DNA from: Sphingobacteriales bacterium UTBCD1
GTDB lineage: Bacteria; Bacteroidota; Bacteroidia; Chitinophagales; Chitinophagaceae
Assembly: GCA_002066995.1 (NCBI GenBank)
Contig: MWTC01000012.1
Location: 1 to 64,000 of the forward strand
Direction: 5' to 3'
Length of the DNA: 64,000 nt
The position numbers and the translations under genes were made by a program. Under the pieces are notes generated by a model. It saw only the letters and a list, made by a program, of their open reading frames with translations. It did no database searches and was not told where the DNA came from. Positions within the stretch are counted from its first letter, which is position 1; each line of letters starts with the position of its first letter. Below are positions 19,020-27,853 of this stretch, piece by piece.

Positions 19020-19559
19020 TCATTTTATTCTTTGAATAAGTGAATCTTCTTTCGGTGCTTTAAGTTTAATTACAGTATCTAACAATTCATTGGGAACAGT
19101 AGTAGATAAAATGTACTGCTTCAGTTTCCATTCATTCCCTTGTTTCACCAATACACCGGAGCCTCTGCAGATTTTCATTTGTGTATTCAGCAATTCATCA
19201 AACCAGGCGATGGTGCCGGTATTGTCAAAATAGATATGCCTTCCGAGTGTAGTAAAATTCCATGCCTTGCCTTTGTCAAAGATGGGTTTTGCCCAATCCA
19301 TAAATTCTTTTTTGTTCCATCTTTCGGTAGCATCCGTTCCCGTGAAGATGGCATCTTCAGTGTAAAAATTAAAATAGGCATTGTAGTCTGCCCTGGCTGC
19401 TGCCTGGTTGAAGGAATCCAATGTGGCATTGATTTGCACTTTATACCGGTCATTACCAAGTGTCTGAGATAATTTGCGGGATTGATCTGAGTTGCAGGAG
19501 AAAAGTGAATAGGTAGAAACCAAAGCTAAAAGCAACAGAAACCTACTCGGTTCATTCAT
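19020..19559 (-). CDS. NTF2-like (SnoaL/DUF4440-type) lipoprotein
   Basis: A 179-residue protein with a lipoprotein signal (LLLLALVSTYSLFSC, lipid Cys about residue 22) and an NTF2-fold domain: SFNQAAARADYNAYFNFYTEDAIFTGTD, then IYFDNTGTIAWFDELLNTQM and GSGVLVKQGNEWKLKQYILS. Domains of this type usually bind or transform small molecules in a cone-shaped pocket. It is nearly the same as the protein at 23726-24283, and in both places it is followed by the SnoaL-like lipoprotein, so the two genes behave as a duplicated pair. Confidence 0.82.
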   Translation of the reverse strand: MNEPSRFLLLLALVSTYSLFSCNSDQSRKLSQTLGNDRYKVQINATLDSFNQAAARADYNAYFNFYTEDAIFTGTDATERWNKKEFMDWAKPIFDKGKAWNFTTLGRHIYFDNTGTIAWFDELLNTQMKICRGSGVLVKQGNEWKLKQYILSTTVPNELLDTVIKLKAPKEDSLIQRIK

Positions 19560-19621
19560 TCTTATTAATTTAATATGTAATGTATTGAATAAATTCTGTC
19601 CCTAAATATTTTTACTGAAGT

Positions 19622-19770
19622 TTATTTGTAAGCGTGTTTCTCCCGGGAATACCCGGTCAAATAAAATGGATCAAGGCCAAGCTCTTTTCTTACCTGTTCC
19701 ACTTCTTCTACCTACCTGAGAAGGTTCCCTGGTGAAGTAGCTGCTGGTGCATCCGGATTGTGCAGCACAA
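19622..19770 (-). pseudogene. decayed fragment resembling prolyl iminopeptidase (alpha/beta hydrolase)
   Basis: The gap between the lipoprotein and methyltransferase genes is not empty. On the minus strand it reads NPDAPAATSPGNLLR, a TAG stop, then VEEVEQVRKELGLDPFYLTGYS. That resembles the conserved stretch before the nucleophile elbow in prolyl-iminopeptidase-type hydrolases, normally continuing GHSWGG. The rest of the gene is gone. The match is short and made by eye, so it is tentative. The remaining part of the gap (about 19770-19873) shows nothing recognisable. Confidence 0.4.
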
Positions 19771-19873
19771 TTGATCATAATAATAAAATTCAATCTCTTC
19801 TTTTGGTTAAAAATCTTCAAAACATTCAAAATACTTGTTTGAAAAACCGGGCACCCTACATTAATAAATGCTT

Positions 19874-20677
19874 TTATTTTTCACCTTCTCCTATAAATGC
19901 AGAAAACTTCATGGTAATTTCTCGCGGTCCGAAGATTTCAATTAAAGAGTTTTCAAACCGTGAGGCCATTACAGGCAATGCATCCGGGTCTTTTTCCCTG
20001 ACGGCATCTCCTATAGAGTGCTTAAGCAGATATCCATTTACTACATCCAATGCGGAGGGTGAAGTCCCCTCCATCTCAACTTTTTTGACTACCTTATTTT
20101 TGAAACCGGCTGTGGTAAGATAGCTTAGAAGTTCATCCTTATGATGCAAACTAAAGGGCACTAGAAAACGATTGGAGTCCTTGCCAAAAAAGGGCAACAA
20201 TAAATCATTGAAGAAAACCTTATGCGTTATCGCATTTTCAGTTTTGTCCCATGTGGCGAAAATGTATTTTCCTTTTGGCTTTAAAACACGGTAAACTTCA
20301 TCAACCCCCTTTTGCTTATCCTCGAAAAACATTAATCCGAACTGGCAAAATACATAATCAAAAGAATTATCAGGGAAGGGCAGTTGTTGAGCATCAGCTA
20401 TTACAAACTTTACAGGTTTTTCTTTAACCTTTGGCTTTGCCACATTCAACATATCGGTATTCAGGTCAAGTGCGGTTAATTTACCTCCGGGAGACAACCG
20501 GTTTGCCAAATGCCTGGTTAGCCTTCCGGTACCACTGCAAACTTCCAATACATCATGAGCTGTTGCAGGGAGCATTTGTGCTACGAAATGAGCATAAGGT
20601 TCAAATAAAAACGGGCCGAGATAAGTGTCGTAGTTTATCGCCGAATCCCCAGAGAATTTGAAAGTTTCCTTTTTCAT
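19874..20677 (-). CDS. class I SAM-dependent methyltransferase
   Basis: A 267-residue soluble methyltransferase. The SAM-binding motif I is VLEVCSGTGRLTRHLA (about 41-56), followed by the acidic end of the next strand (LTALDLNTDM), motif II FVIADAQQLPFPDNSFDYVFCQFGLMF and the post-motif RVLKPKGKYIFATWD. This is the UbiE/Methyltransf_11 pattern, in which the acceptor is decided by the variable C-terminal half, so the substrate is unknown. Length is normal. The surrounding genes give no pathway clue. Confidence 0.85.
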   Translation of the reverse strand: MKKETFKFSGDSAINYDTYLGPFLFEPYAHFVAQMLPATAHDVLEVCSGTGRLTRHLANRLSPGGKLTALDLNTDMLNVAKPKVKEKPVKFVIADAQQLPFPDNSFDYVFCQFGLMFFEDKQKGVDEVYRVLKPKGKYIFATWDKTENAITHKVFFNDLLLPFFGKDSNRFLVPFSLHHKDELLSYLTTAGFKNKVVKKVEMEGTSPSALDVVNGYLLKHSIGDAVREKDPDALPVMASRFENSLIEIFGPREITMKFSAFIGEGEK

Positions 20678-20708
20678 TGTTTTTCTTTTTTTAATTGTAA
20701 TAACTTTT

Positions 20709-21292
20709 TTAATAGCGGCTCTGCTTTGCCAAAGCTTTAACCTGCCCGGGTTTTATACCTTTTACACTTGCATAAATATCCCATGCAGACAAGGCAAATC
20801 CTTTTTTATTTCAGGAATTTCTGCCAATGCTTTCAGGCAAACAAAACCTCCCATGCTATGACCAAACAATACAATGTTTGAAGTGTTTATTTTTAATGAA
20901 CCGGAATACTTTTTACAAAATGAAACCACATTCTTTACATCCTGTACACAATTTTCAAAACTGAAAACACCCTGGCTTCCCCATGAACCCCGATAGTCAA
21001 AATAAATCGCATTCCTTCCTTTTTCCCGCACCACCTGCGCCAGGTCAAGGTTTCGTTCATTTCCCGGGAAACCATGTAGTATTAAAAGTGTAGGATGCTT
21101 TCCTTTTCCATTCGCAGAATACATAAATCCGGCAATGTTTACCCCGCCGGATGGAATGGATAATTCTGTCATGGAAGCCGGCGATGCCTTGTCCCGGTTG
21201 ATATCATGTAATACAATTGAATCGGGTTGCGCCTGAGAGAAATACACGCTGAAAATAAATGCAATTAGAAAAACGATTTTTGATTTTTTCAT
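20709..21292 (-). pseudogene. truncated, frameshifted exported alpha/beta hydrolase
   Basis: The intact frame (20762-21292) has a signal peptide (to YFSQAQ), LLILHGFPGNERNLD, YFDYRGSWGSQG and the nucleophile elbow GHSMGG, then ends in the unrelated tail KDLPCLHGIFMQV. Shifting frame at the six-base A run (T on the plus strand, 20802-20807) restores family-like sequence, KKGFALSAWDIYASVKGIKPGQVKALAKQSRY, before a stop at 20709. One A seems to have been lost from a seven-base run. Even when repaired, the part carrying the catalytic Asp and His is missing, so the gene is very likely inactive. Confidence 0.75.
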
Positions 21293-21554
21293 TTTAATGA
21301 TTTAAAATTATTAATCCATGGTCACTTTATAAATTCACCTATTTCATGTTTAACTTATCTAATGGATATTAAATATCTCAATCAACTATCTTTATAGTTT
21401 TGATTCTTTAACCAATCTGGTTTCCATGGTTTTTAAAACTGCCTAGTTGCTTCTTCATGGTTTCTTAAATACATTCAAACATATTCGTTAAATCTTCATT
21501 ATTTACTTCCAACATGCAGGCTTTAGACATTCAAGTAATGATGAACCTCCACCA

Positions 21555-22310
21555 TTATTGGGATGGATAGGTTTTATCTAAATAATTTAAAAGGTCAACC
21601 ATGCTTTTCCTGTAAACTTGTTCGTACATTATGAGTGTTATTAAAGTTCCGTTTGCATTTCCGATTTTATTGTATAATTGAACTGTCTCTTCTTTGTTGT
21701 ATTGCGTAAAAACCCGGTAATTCTTTCTGAACTTAAATAAGATCGTATCTGTAAAATTAGTTGCAGGTTGCGGCAAACGCATTATTTTCTGTGCCTGGTG
21801 AGCAGCATCCCAATAGGTGCTTAGGAAGAAATCATTATTGAATTTTAATCTATTGTTATAAACTCTGCTGATGGAGTCAATCGTAGCCTTATTTCTGAAA
21901 ATATTGAAGCCCCCTGACTTTAATTGACTAATGGTATTATCATTTTCTTCAAAAACGGGGATTAAAGAATAAAAAGGAAAGAAATGATATAAAAAACTGT
22001 CCTGCTCATTTATATCTGTTAAAGATTCTATGGGTATTTTTAAAGCACTGTCAAGGTGCTGATGCCACAAATTTTGAAAGGAAACCATTGAATCAAGTTG
22101 AATGATATCATTGCCAAGGTCTAAGCGCAGGTTTTGAATATAATGGTGTTCCTTTTCTTTATTGACAAAAGATTCCCTGATGTTTTCTGCAAAAAAACCA
22201 AGCGTTACGGCAAGAAAGATCATGATAAACTCAAGGAAATATTCCTTGAATCTCTTTCCTGCCCGTCCGGCAGGCAGGTTTTCTACGTGTGCGTGATGAT
22301 GTACTTCCAT
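21555..22310 (-). CDS. DUF6090-like membrane protein with an in-frame repeat insertion
   Basis: A 251-residue protein with one strong membrane helix near the N-terminus (YFLEFIMIFLAVTLGFFAENIRE, about 24-46) followed by a soluble helical part (NKEKEHHYIQNLRLDLGNDIIQLDSM). It matches its neighbour at 22328-23071 and the Bacteroidota family DUF6090, whose function is unknown. Residues 11-18 (NLPAGRAG) are absent from the neighbour and are encoded by a GC-rich palindromic repeat, so the repeat landed inside the gene without breaking it. It lies 17 bases after its paralogue, probably in the same transcript. Confidence 0.8.
   Translation of the reverse strand: MEVHHHAHVENLPAGRAGKRFKEYFLEFIMIFLAVTLGFFAENIRESFVNKEKEHHYIQNLRLDLGNDIIQLDSMVSFQNLWHQHLDSALKIPIESLTDINEQDSFLYHFFPFYSLIPVFEENDNTISQLKSGGFNIFRNKATIDSISRVYNNRLKFNNDFFLSTYWDAAHQAQKIMRLPQPATNFTDTILFKFRKNYRVFTQYNKEETVQLYNKIGNANGTLITLIMYEQVYRKSMVDLLNYLDKTYPSQ
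22258..22278. repeat. GC-rich palindromic micro-repeat inside a coding region
   Basis: A 21-base element with the arms CCTGCC and GGCAGG around a CGTCC centre. It encodes LPAGRAG in the DUF6090-like gene. Its reverse complement matches 19 of 21 bases of the element inside argH at 40407-40427. Confidence 0.75.
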
Positions 22311-22327
22311 TTTTTTAAATAATATTA

Positions 22328-23071
22328 TTAATTGCGATATTCTTTGTTAAGAAAATCCAACAACCTCTCAGCTCCAATCTTATCCCGGTTTAAAAGCATC
22401 GCCAAAGTAAACAGCCTGTTTCTGAAGTATAATATATCATTTGACAGGCAGATATATTGTTTTTTATCTGTGAAAATGAAAGCATTTCTTTTGATCATCA
22501 TTGTATCTGACAAATTAAGATCCTGAGAAATACTTTTTTGCAGCATGAAAAAATCAGTATTCTTTCTTAAAGTACCGGTAAGTGATGGCGAAACAGTTTC
22601 ATTGATACCTGTTTGATTGACAAGGCTGCGACGGACCAAAGCATCGTAAGCAGCGATACTATCAGCAATTTTTTGATTTCTGATTAATCTCATTCCGCCG
22701 GCATTTTTTAATTGGGAAATAGTTTTATCAGTATAAATGAAATCGTTGAATCCAATAGCTGGTAAAATAAGTTTAATAGTACTAAAGGAAACCCCTTTAT
22801 TTACACCTTCATATAAACCACGGGACAACAGATCAAGCTTTGTCAGCTTGACATTCATTTCCCGCGATAATGAATCTATTTGACTGATGTCAGTTGCAAG
22901 ATCTAATTTTAAAGATTGAATGAGTTGCTGCTCTTTTTCTCTTTCGATTTTATGTTCCAATTGGTACTCTGCTAAAAAGCCACAGAATACAGCGAGGAAT
23001 AGCATAAAAAACTCAAAGAGATAATGTGTCCATCTCTTTCTGCCTGTTTCAACAGGATGATGTACTTCCAT
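22328..23071 (-). CDS. DUF6090-like membrane protein
   Basis: A 247-residue protein starting MEVHHPVETGRKRW with an N-terminal membrane helix (YLFEFFMLFLAVFCGFLAEYQ, about 18-38). A soluble region opens KIEREKEQQLIQSLKLDLATDISQIDSL. It is paralogous to the gene immediately downstream and belongs to the DUF6090-type Bacteroidota membrane proteins of unknown role. The conserved feature is a short cytoplasmic N-terminus, one helix and a long helical domain with LKNAGGMRLIRNQKIADSI. No enzymatic motif is visible. Confidence 0.8.
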   Translation of the reverse strand: MEVHHPVETGRKRWTHYLFEFFMLFLAVFCGFLAEYQLEHKIEREKEQQLIQSLKLDLATDISQIDSLSREMNVKLTKLDLLSRGLYEGVNKGVSFSTIKLILPAIGFNDFIYTDKTISQLKNAGGMRLIRNQKIADSIAAYDALVRRSLVNQTGINETVSPSLTGTLRKNTDFFMLQKSISQDLNLSDTMMIKRNAFIFTDKKQYICLSNDILYFRNRLFTLAMLLNRDKIGAERLLDFLNKEYRN

Positions 23072-23142
23072 AAAATTTATTTTAAACGATACTCCTTTTT
23101 TAAAAATGAAACAATGCTACGTATCTGCAATCCCTTGTATTT

Positions 23143-23652
23143 CTATTTCACCAAACCCAACTGCTTCATGAATTCATAGTTATCAAAAAAATCCTGCTCT
23201 TCTGCAATCTTACCACCACGCATTTTCACCAAAGTAGCGCCTTCCACACTTACATCTTTTCCTGTTGCCGGAATGCCGAAGAAGTTTCCGGTATGCTTGC
23301 CTTCAAAACGCCAATGCTTCACCAATTTATCGCCCTGGCCAAATACATCAATGATGGTGAATCTGATATTGGAAAAGCCGGTCAGGTAATTGGCATAATA
23401 AGCCTTTGCACTGTCAATGCCCACAATATCCGGGTGGGCATGCATCACCACATCTTTTGTAAAATTGGAATCAGTAAAATACTCCAGTTTGCCATGATTG
23501 ATAATTTCATCCCATGTATGGGTGTACATTTTAATGTTGGCTGCCACAGAATCCGCTGCGGGCGTTTGCACATTTCCATTGGAAGTGCAGGAAGTAAACA
23601 TGCCAGAAAAAGCAATGGCAGATAAAACTATGAGTGCTGATAATTGTTTCAT
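23143..23652 (-). CDS. NTF2/SnoaL-like lipoprotein (full-length copy)
   Basis: A 169-residue lipoprotein (MKQLSALIVLSAIAFSGMFTSC) with a SnoaL-like NTF2-fold domain: TWDEIINHGKLEYF, VVMHAHPDIVG, FTIIDVFGQGDKLVKHW and GNFFGIPATGKDVSVEGATLVKM. It is the intact counterpart of the gene at 18466-18957, ending NYEFMKQLGLVK where that copy has a premature stop. It lies 73 bases downstream of a second NTF2-like lipoprotein, repeating the order seen at 18466-19559. The pair may act together on one small molecule at the cell surface; that is inference. Confidence 0.85.
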   Translation of the reverse strand: MKQLSALIVLSAIAFSGMFTSCTSNGNVQTPAADSVAANIKMYTHTWDEIINHGKLEYFTDSNFTKDVVMHAHPDIVGIDSAKAYYANYLTGFSNIRFTIIDVFGQGDKLVKHWRFEGKHTGNFFGIPATGKDVSVEGATLVKMRGGKIAEEQDFFDNYEFMKQLGLVK

Positions 23653-23725
23653 CGTTGTTGGTTTTGTTTCTGTTAATTAAATAGCTATAGTATGTATTGC
23701 TGATTTTAAACCCATTTAAAGCATA

Positions 23726-24283
23726 CTAATGATGTATTAGCTTATTAATAATGCTATCCTCTGCAGACGCTTTCATTTTTACTACCGCATCCATTATTCC
23801 ATTCGGTATGGTCGCCGATAAAATATATTGTTCCACTTTCCAGTCAGGGCCTTTTTTTACCACAACTCCGGAGCCGCGGCAGATTTTCATTTGCGTATTC
23901 AACAGTTCATCAAACCAGGCGATAGTGCCGGTGCTGTCAAAATAAATATGGCGGCCCATTGAAGTAAAGCTCCACGCCCTGCCTCTGTCAAAAAAGGGTT
24001 TTGCCCAAATCATAAACTCTTTTTTATTCCAGCGTTCTGTTGCATCGGTGCCGGTGAAAATGGCATCATCTGTAAAAAAATTAAAATAGGCGTTATAGTC
24101 TGCCTTTGCAGCAGCTCTATTGAAGGAATCCAGCATGATATTGATCTTATCCCTTTTATCCGACACGCTGTTTTTTGATTCTGCTTCCTTTGTATTGCCT
24201 GGATTGCATGAGCTCAATAATGAAATGAAAAAGAGAATGAATAGGGTTGCAGGCGCCAACAGTCGTTTCATTTTAGCGGGCAT
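23726..24283 (-). CDS. NTF2-like (SnoaL/DUF4440-type) lipoprotein
   Basis: A paralogue of the protein at 19020-19559 with nearly the same core (ADYNAYFNFFTDDAIFTGTDATERWNKKEFM, GRHIYFDSTGTIAWFDELL). The frame is open back to 24364, but that start would bury the lipoprotein signal. I chose the ATG at 24283 (MPAKMKRLLAPATLFILF, lipobox LLSSC); the ATG at 24271 is equally possible. The mature protein is a single NTF2-fold domain of unknown activity. Confidence 0.8.
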   Translation of the reverse strand: MPAKMKRLLAPATLFILFFISLLSSCNPGNTKEAESKNSVSDKRDKINIMLDSFNRAAAKADYNAYFNFFTDDAIFTGTDATERWNKKEFMIWAKPFFDRGRAWSFTSMGRHIYFDSTGTIAWFDELLNTQMKICRGSGVVVKKGPDWKVEQYILSATIPNGIMDAVVKMKASAEDSIINKLIHH

Positions 24284-24799
24284 ATATGTCTGATTTTTAT
24301 TGTTGAATAAAATCAACATTATATTCTGGAATGTTACTCCATTACGCCGGATCTTCAGCAGCAAAGCTTATCATTGATAGTACAGATTCGCTGCTGCCAA
24401 AAAATTATCATAAAAGAACCTCCTAATTAAACAGATCACTGATGCGCTTGTCTCATGTAAGTTCCTGAAAATTTTTCCGGATAATAACAGGCAGAAAATA
24501 ATGATTTCCGTTTCGTTGTTTTCGTTAATTCAATCCGGTATAAAATTAAGTAGCTTTTTATAATATGCCGATTTTTTTTAAAACATCCTTCCCTGTCGTT
24601 TTTAATGGAAATCCGGGCTTGCCTGAAAGATGTTTTTCTATACCCCGGGAAGCAGGAATTGCAACAGATGATGCACCGTTGATTATATCTTTCCGGCAGT
24701 ATGACAGTAAATCAGCGATCCTGTAATAAGCAGCAAACAACTAAGCGGGGGAGCAAACCATTTTCTTCTTCATAAATCCAGGAGCCTTTAAAATGTTAG
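24284..24799. other. intergenic stretch without a supported gene
   Basis: About 500 AT-rich bases between the lipoprotein pair and anmK. A 60-codon minus-strand frame at 24558-24740 is open but shows no family I recognise. I see no clear hairpin with a T-run and no repeat of the families found elsewhere in the window. Confidence 0.4.
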
Positions 24800-25891
24800 C
24801 TATTCTTCATGCCCTGTCCATAAAGCGCCGCCAATGCTATCCCGGATTGCACCTGTTACTGAAGAAAGCACATTATATTCCTGCCGCCAGCGAAGCACCC
24901 CGATAAAAGCCATGATCAGCGCTTCTTTAAAATTCACCAGTTCTTTTTCCGGAACAGCCACTTCCATATTCAGGGTTCCCAGTTCCTGCCTTGCTCTTTC
25001 CATTAGAAAAATATTTAAAGCGCCGCCGCCGGTTACAAGAAGTTTACGATTACCCGGTTTGAACCCTGCAAAGCCTGCAAGAGAATTTTTCAATTGAATT
25101 ATGATATGTTCCGTGTAGGTTCTTAATGCATCTGCTATTGAAATCCCTGATTGATGAAGGATCGGGAATACTGTATCTGTTCCAAAATCATTAGCCAGCG
25201 ATTTCGGGTAAGGAAGCTTGTAATAGTCCAGGGAGTTTAAAGCATTCAATACCTTTTGATGAACTATTCCGCTTGCTGCCATTTTACCACCCTCATCAAA
25301 TTCTTTCCCCGCCAGGTTTGCCAGCATATTCAGCACACGGTTGGCGGCACAAACATCAAAAGCAATATACTTTTCCCCGCTCACCGAAATATTGGCAATA
25401 CCGCCGATATTCAGGAAATAATCATAATCAGTGAACAACAGTTTTTCACCAATGGGCACAATAGGCGCACCCTGCCCACCTAAAGCCACATCCATAGCCC
25501 GCAGGTCTGTAACAACAGGCAAACGTGTTTCTGCAGCAATGGCAGCACCATCACCCAATGCCCCGGTCATTTTTTTTGCAGGCAAGTGAAATGTAGTGTG
25601 TCCGTGAGAAGTGACCAACGATACCTGGTAGTGCAGCCCGTTCTCTTCAATGAAACGGTTTACTTCTTTCCCGATATAATGTCCATATTCCGCATGCAAT
25701 AAAAGATATTCCAAAGCTGATAAGCCGGTTGCCTCTCTTAATCTCCGCACCATTTCAGGAACATAAGGATAACAATCCGCTTTCAGTATCCGGAAACTCC
25801 ATTTGCCTCCATTCTCATGAAATTCCACGAAAGCAATATCCAGCCCGTCCAGTGAGCTGCCGCTCATTAAACCAATTACTTTATAGACCAT
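24800..25891 (-). CDS. anmK: anhydro-N-acetylmuramic acid kinase
   Basis: A 363-residue cytoplasmic sugar kinase that phosphorylates and opens 1,6-anhydro-MurNAc released from peptidoglycan, giving MurNAc-6-phosphate for recycling. The family signature GLMSGSSLDGLDIAF is at the N-terminus (residues 7-21). Others are SHGHTTFH, GDGAAIAAETRLPVVTDLR, NIGGIANIS, DTVFPILHQSG and LVTGGGALNIFLMERAR. The frame is open further to 25996, but the ATG at 25891 places the phosphate-binding motif where the family has it. It is transcribed divergently from upp. Confidence 0.93.
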   Translation of the reverse strand: MVYKVIGLMSGSSLDGLDIAFVEFHENGGKWSFRILKADCYPYVPEMVRRLREATGLSALEYLLLHAEYGHYIGKEVNRFIEENGLHYQVSLVTSHGHTTFHLPAKKMTGALGDGAAIAAETRLPVVTDLRAMDVALGGQGAPIVPIGEKLLFTDYDYFLNIGGIANISVSGEKYIAFDVCAANRVLNMLANLAGKEFDEGGKMAASGIVHQKVLNALNSLDYYKLPYPKSLANDFGTDTVFPILHQSGISIADALRTYTEHIIIQLKNSLAGFAGFKPGNRKLLVTGGGALNIFLMERARQELGTLNMEVAVPEKELVNFKEALIMAFIGVLRWRQEYNVLSSVTGAIRDSIGGALWTGHEE

Positions 25892-25912
25892 CCCGGTTAA
25901 AATTTTAAAGAT

Positions 25913-25920
25913 TAGATTTG
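25913..25920 (+). promoter_or_regulatory. possible -7 element upstream of upp
   Basis: TAGATTTG fits the Bacteroidota -7 consensus TAnnTTTG and lies 92 bases before the upp start in the divergent anmK-upp gap. No good TTTG -33 box is at the expected distance, so support is weak. Confidence 0.3.
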
Positions 25921-26012
25921 CCGGGCAAATTACGAAGAACAGTTTACGTATGGAGAGTGGCGGCCGGGCTACGTGGGTTAACCGAAGATTACACACATCT
26001 AAATCTTAAAGC

Positions 26013-26663
26013 ATGGTCAGAAACCTGAGCGAACAACATAGCCTTGTCAGCAACTGGGTCAGCGAACTGAGAGACGTGGAAGTACAAAAAGACAGGATGC
26101 GTTTTCGCCGCAACCTGGAACGCATCGGGGAAGTAATTGCCTTTGAGATCAGCAAAACTCTGCCATTTGAAGAAAGAGATATCATCACTCCCCTGGGAAT
26201 TGCCACCAGCAAGATCTTAAAAGAACAGCCGGTGCTTGCAACTATTCTGAGAGCCGGGATTCCGCTGCACCAGGGGTTACTGAATTTTTTTGATAAGGCA
26301 GACAATGCATTTATTTCTGCCTATCGCAAGCATAATAAAGATGGTTCATTTGATATCAGCCTGGATTATATTTCCTGCCCGGATCTTGAAGACCGGGTTC
26401 TCATTATTTCGGACCCAATGCTGGCAACCGGCTCCTCCCTGGTAAAAACAATTCACTACCTGAGGCATGAAGGCCCTCCCAGGGAGATACATATTGCAGC
26501 AGCCATTGCCTGCACGGTGGGAATTGAGTACGTAAAAAGAGAACAACCTGCCGTAAAAATCTGGTGTGGTGACATTGATGACGAGCTGACAGCCAAAGGG
26601 TATATAGTTCCTGGCCTCGGCGATGCCGGCGACCTGGCTTATGGTGTTAAAACTCAGAATTAA
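26013..26663 (+). CDS. upp: uracil phosphoribosyltransferase
   Basis: A 216-residue salvage enzyme converting uracil and PRPP to UMP. Visible motifs are ILRAGIPLHQGLLNFF (about 89-104), the PRPP-binding loop RVLIISDPMLATGSSLVKTI (about 127-146), and the C-terminal uracil-binding stretch IVPGLGDAGDLAYG. Length and order match the bacterial family, with the DPMLATG loop intact. It is divergent from anmK and followed by a PorP/SprF gene on the same strand 93 bases later. Confidence 0.95.
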   Translation: MVRNLSEQHSLVSNWVSELRDVEVQKDRMRFRRNLERIGEVIAFEISKTLPFEERDIITPLGIATSKILKEQPVLATILRAGIPLHQGLLNFFDKADNAFISAYRKHNKDGSFDISLDYISCPDLEDRVLIISDPMLATGSSLVKTIHYLRHEGPPREIHIAAAIACTVGIEYVKREQPAVKIWCGDIDDELTAKGYIVPGLGDAGDLAYGVKTQN

Positions 26664-26756
26664 AGCAGCATTTCATTTGCAGAATTACTCTTGTTATTAT
26701 TTCCGTTTTTGTTTGCTTTTTTGTATTTTTCCAATTCACTTTCTGACAAACTTTGA

Positions 26757-27770
26757 ATGAAAAAATTTATTTTAATCCTTATTCTTTGTGAGGCTTTGGT
26801 AAGTGTGTCAAATGCCCAGGATCCTAATTTTTCACAATTCTTCGCCTCCCCGCTTACATTGAATCCGGCAATGACCGGGAAATTTGATGGTGTGTACCGT
26901 ATTGCCGGAAACTACCGGAACCAATGGCCCACGATTAATAATGCATTCACCACCGCTACCGCTTCTGTTGATTTCGGAATTATGAAAAAACGTATCCCGG
27001 ATTATGATCAGTTTGGCGTAGGCATCATGGGATTTTCGGATAAAGCAGGAAATGGCGTATTGGTGTCAAATGCGATGGCACTTTCCGTAGCTTATCATAA
27101 GGCACTGGATGAGGATGGCTTTCATCAGATCGGGGCAGGCTTCCAGGGCGGATTCATGAACAGAAGGCTGGACCTTACAAAAGTTGTTTTTGAGGATCAG
27201 CTTACTCCGCTCGGATTTACCGGAGTGACCAGTGAAATATTCAACAGCAACCAGATCAATGTAAAATATTTTGACCTGAATGCAGGCATTCTTTATAATG
27301 GAAGTACCAATGGCTACAATAATTTTTACTTTGGTGCATCCATGTATCATATCAACCGGCCGAAAGAAAGCTTCCAGGGTGGTGAATATTTTTTAGCAGC
27401 AAGAACAACTTTCCAGGCAGGAGGAAAAATTCCGGTAGGACCGGTCAATTTCTTTCACTTCAGCGCCAACTACAGCCTTCAGGCTAAAGCTCATAATGCC
27501 ATGCTTGGCGGCGCTTATGCAATGAACCTCACCGGTGATGAGGACAACCCGACAAATCTTTACCTGGGCAGCTGGTTCCGGCTTGGTGATGCAATCATAC
27601 CTTACGTAGGTCTCGAATTCGGAGAATTTCAATTCGGTGCAACTTACGATGTAAATGTATCCAGCCTGAAGCCCGCATCAAATCTTCGCGGTGGTGTGGA
27701 AATCTCGCTGATTTATATTAAAAAGCCTACTGACCCAAATGCCAAAAAGCTTAATTGCCCGAAATTCTAA
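26757..27770 (+). CDS. PorP/SprF-family type IX secretion outer-membrane protein
   Basis: A 337-residue protein with a signal peptide (to SNAQ), followed at once by the family hallmark DPNFSQFFASPLTLNPAMTGKFDGVYRIAGNYRNQWP. The rest is beta-rich with repeated aromatic strands (YVGLEFGEFQFGATYDVNVSSL) and ends in a basic tail. PorP/SprF proteins are outer-membrane beta-barrels tied to type IX secretion and surface attachment, often beside large adhesins. No adhesin gene is adjacent here, so the partner is unknown. Confidence 0.9.
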   Translation: MKKFILILILCEALVSVSNAQDPNFSQFFASPLTLNPAMTGKFDGVYRIAGNYRNQWPTINNAFTTATASVDFGIMKKRIPDYDQFGVGIMGFSDKAGNGVLVSNAMALSVAYHKALDEDGFHQIGAGFQGGFMNRRLDLTKVVFEDQLTPLGFTGVTSEIFNSNQINVKYFDLNAGILYNGSTNGYNNFYFGASMYHINRPKESFQGGEYFLAARTTFQAGGKIPVGPVNFFHFSANYSLQAKAHNAMLGGAYAMNLTGDEDNPTNLYLGSWFRLGDAIIPYVGLEFGEFQFGATYDVNVSSLKPASNLRGGVEISLIYIKKPTDPNAKKLNCPKF

Positions 27771-27853
27771 ATTTTATTTCCCTGATCTTATTTCATTCTC
27801 TCCTTTTCCGTTTTATATCTCCTCATTTCTTTTATCTTTCCGGATAATACAAG

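Noticed and set aside
24558-24740. 60-codon minus-strand frame before anmK
   Set aside because: No recognisable family, no clear start signal and no partner gene; left as part of the intergenic stretch.
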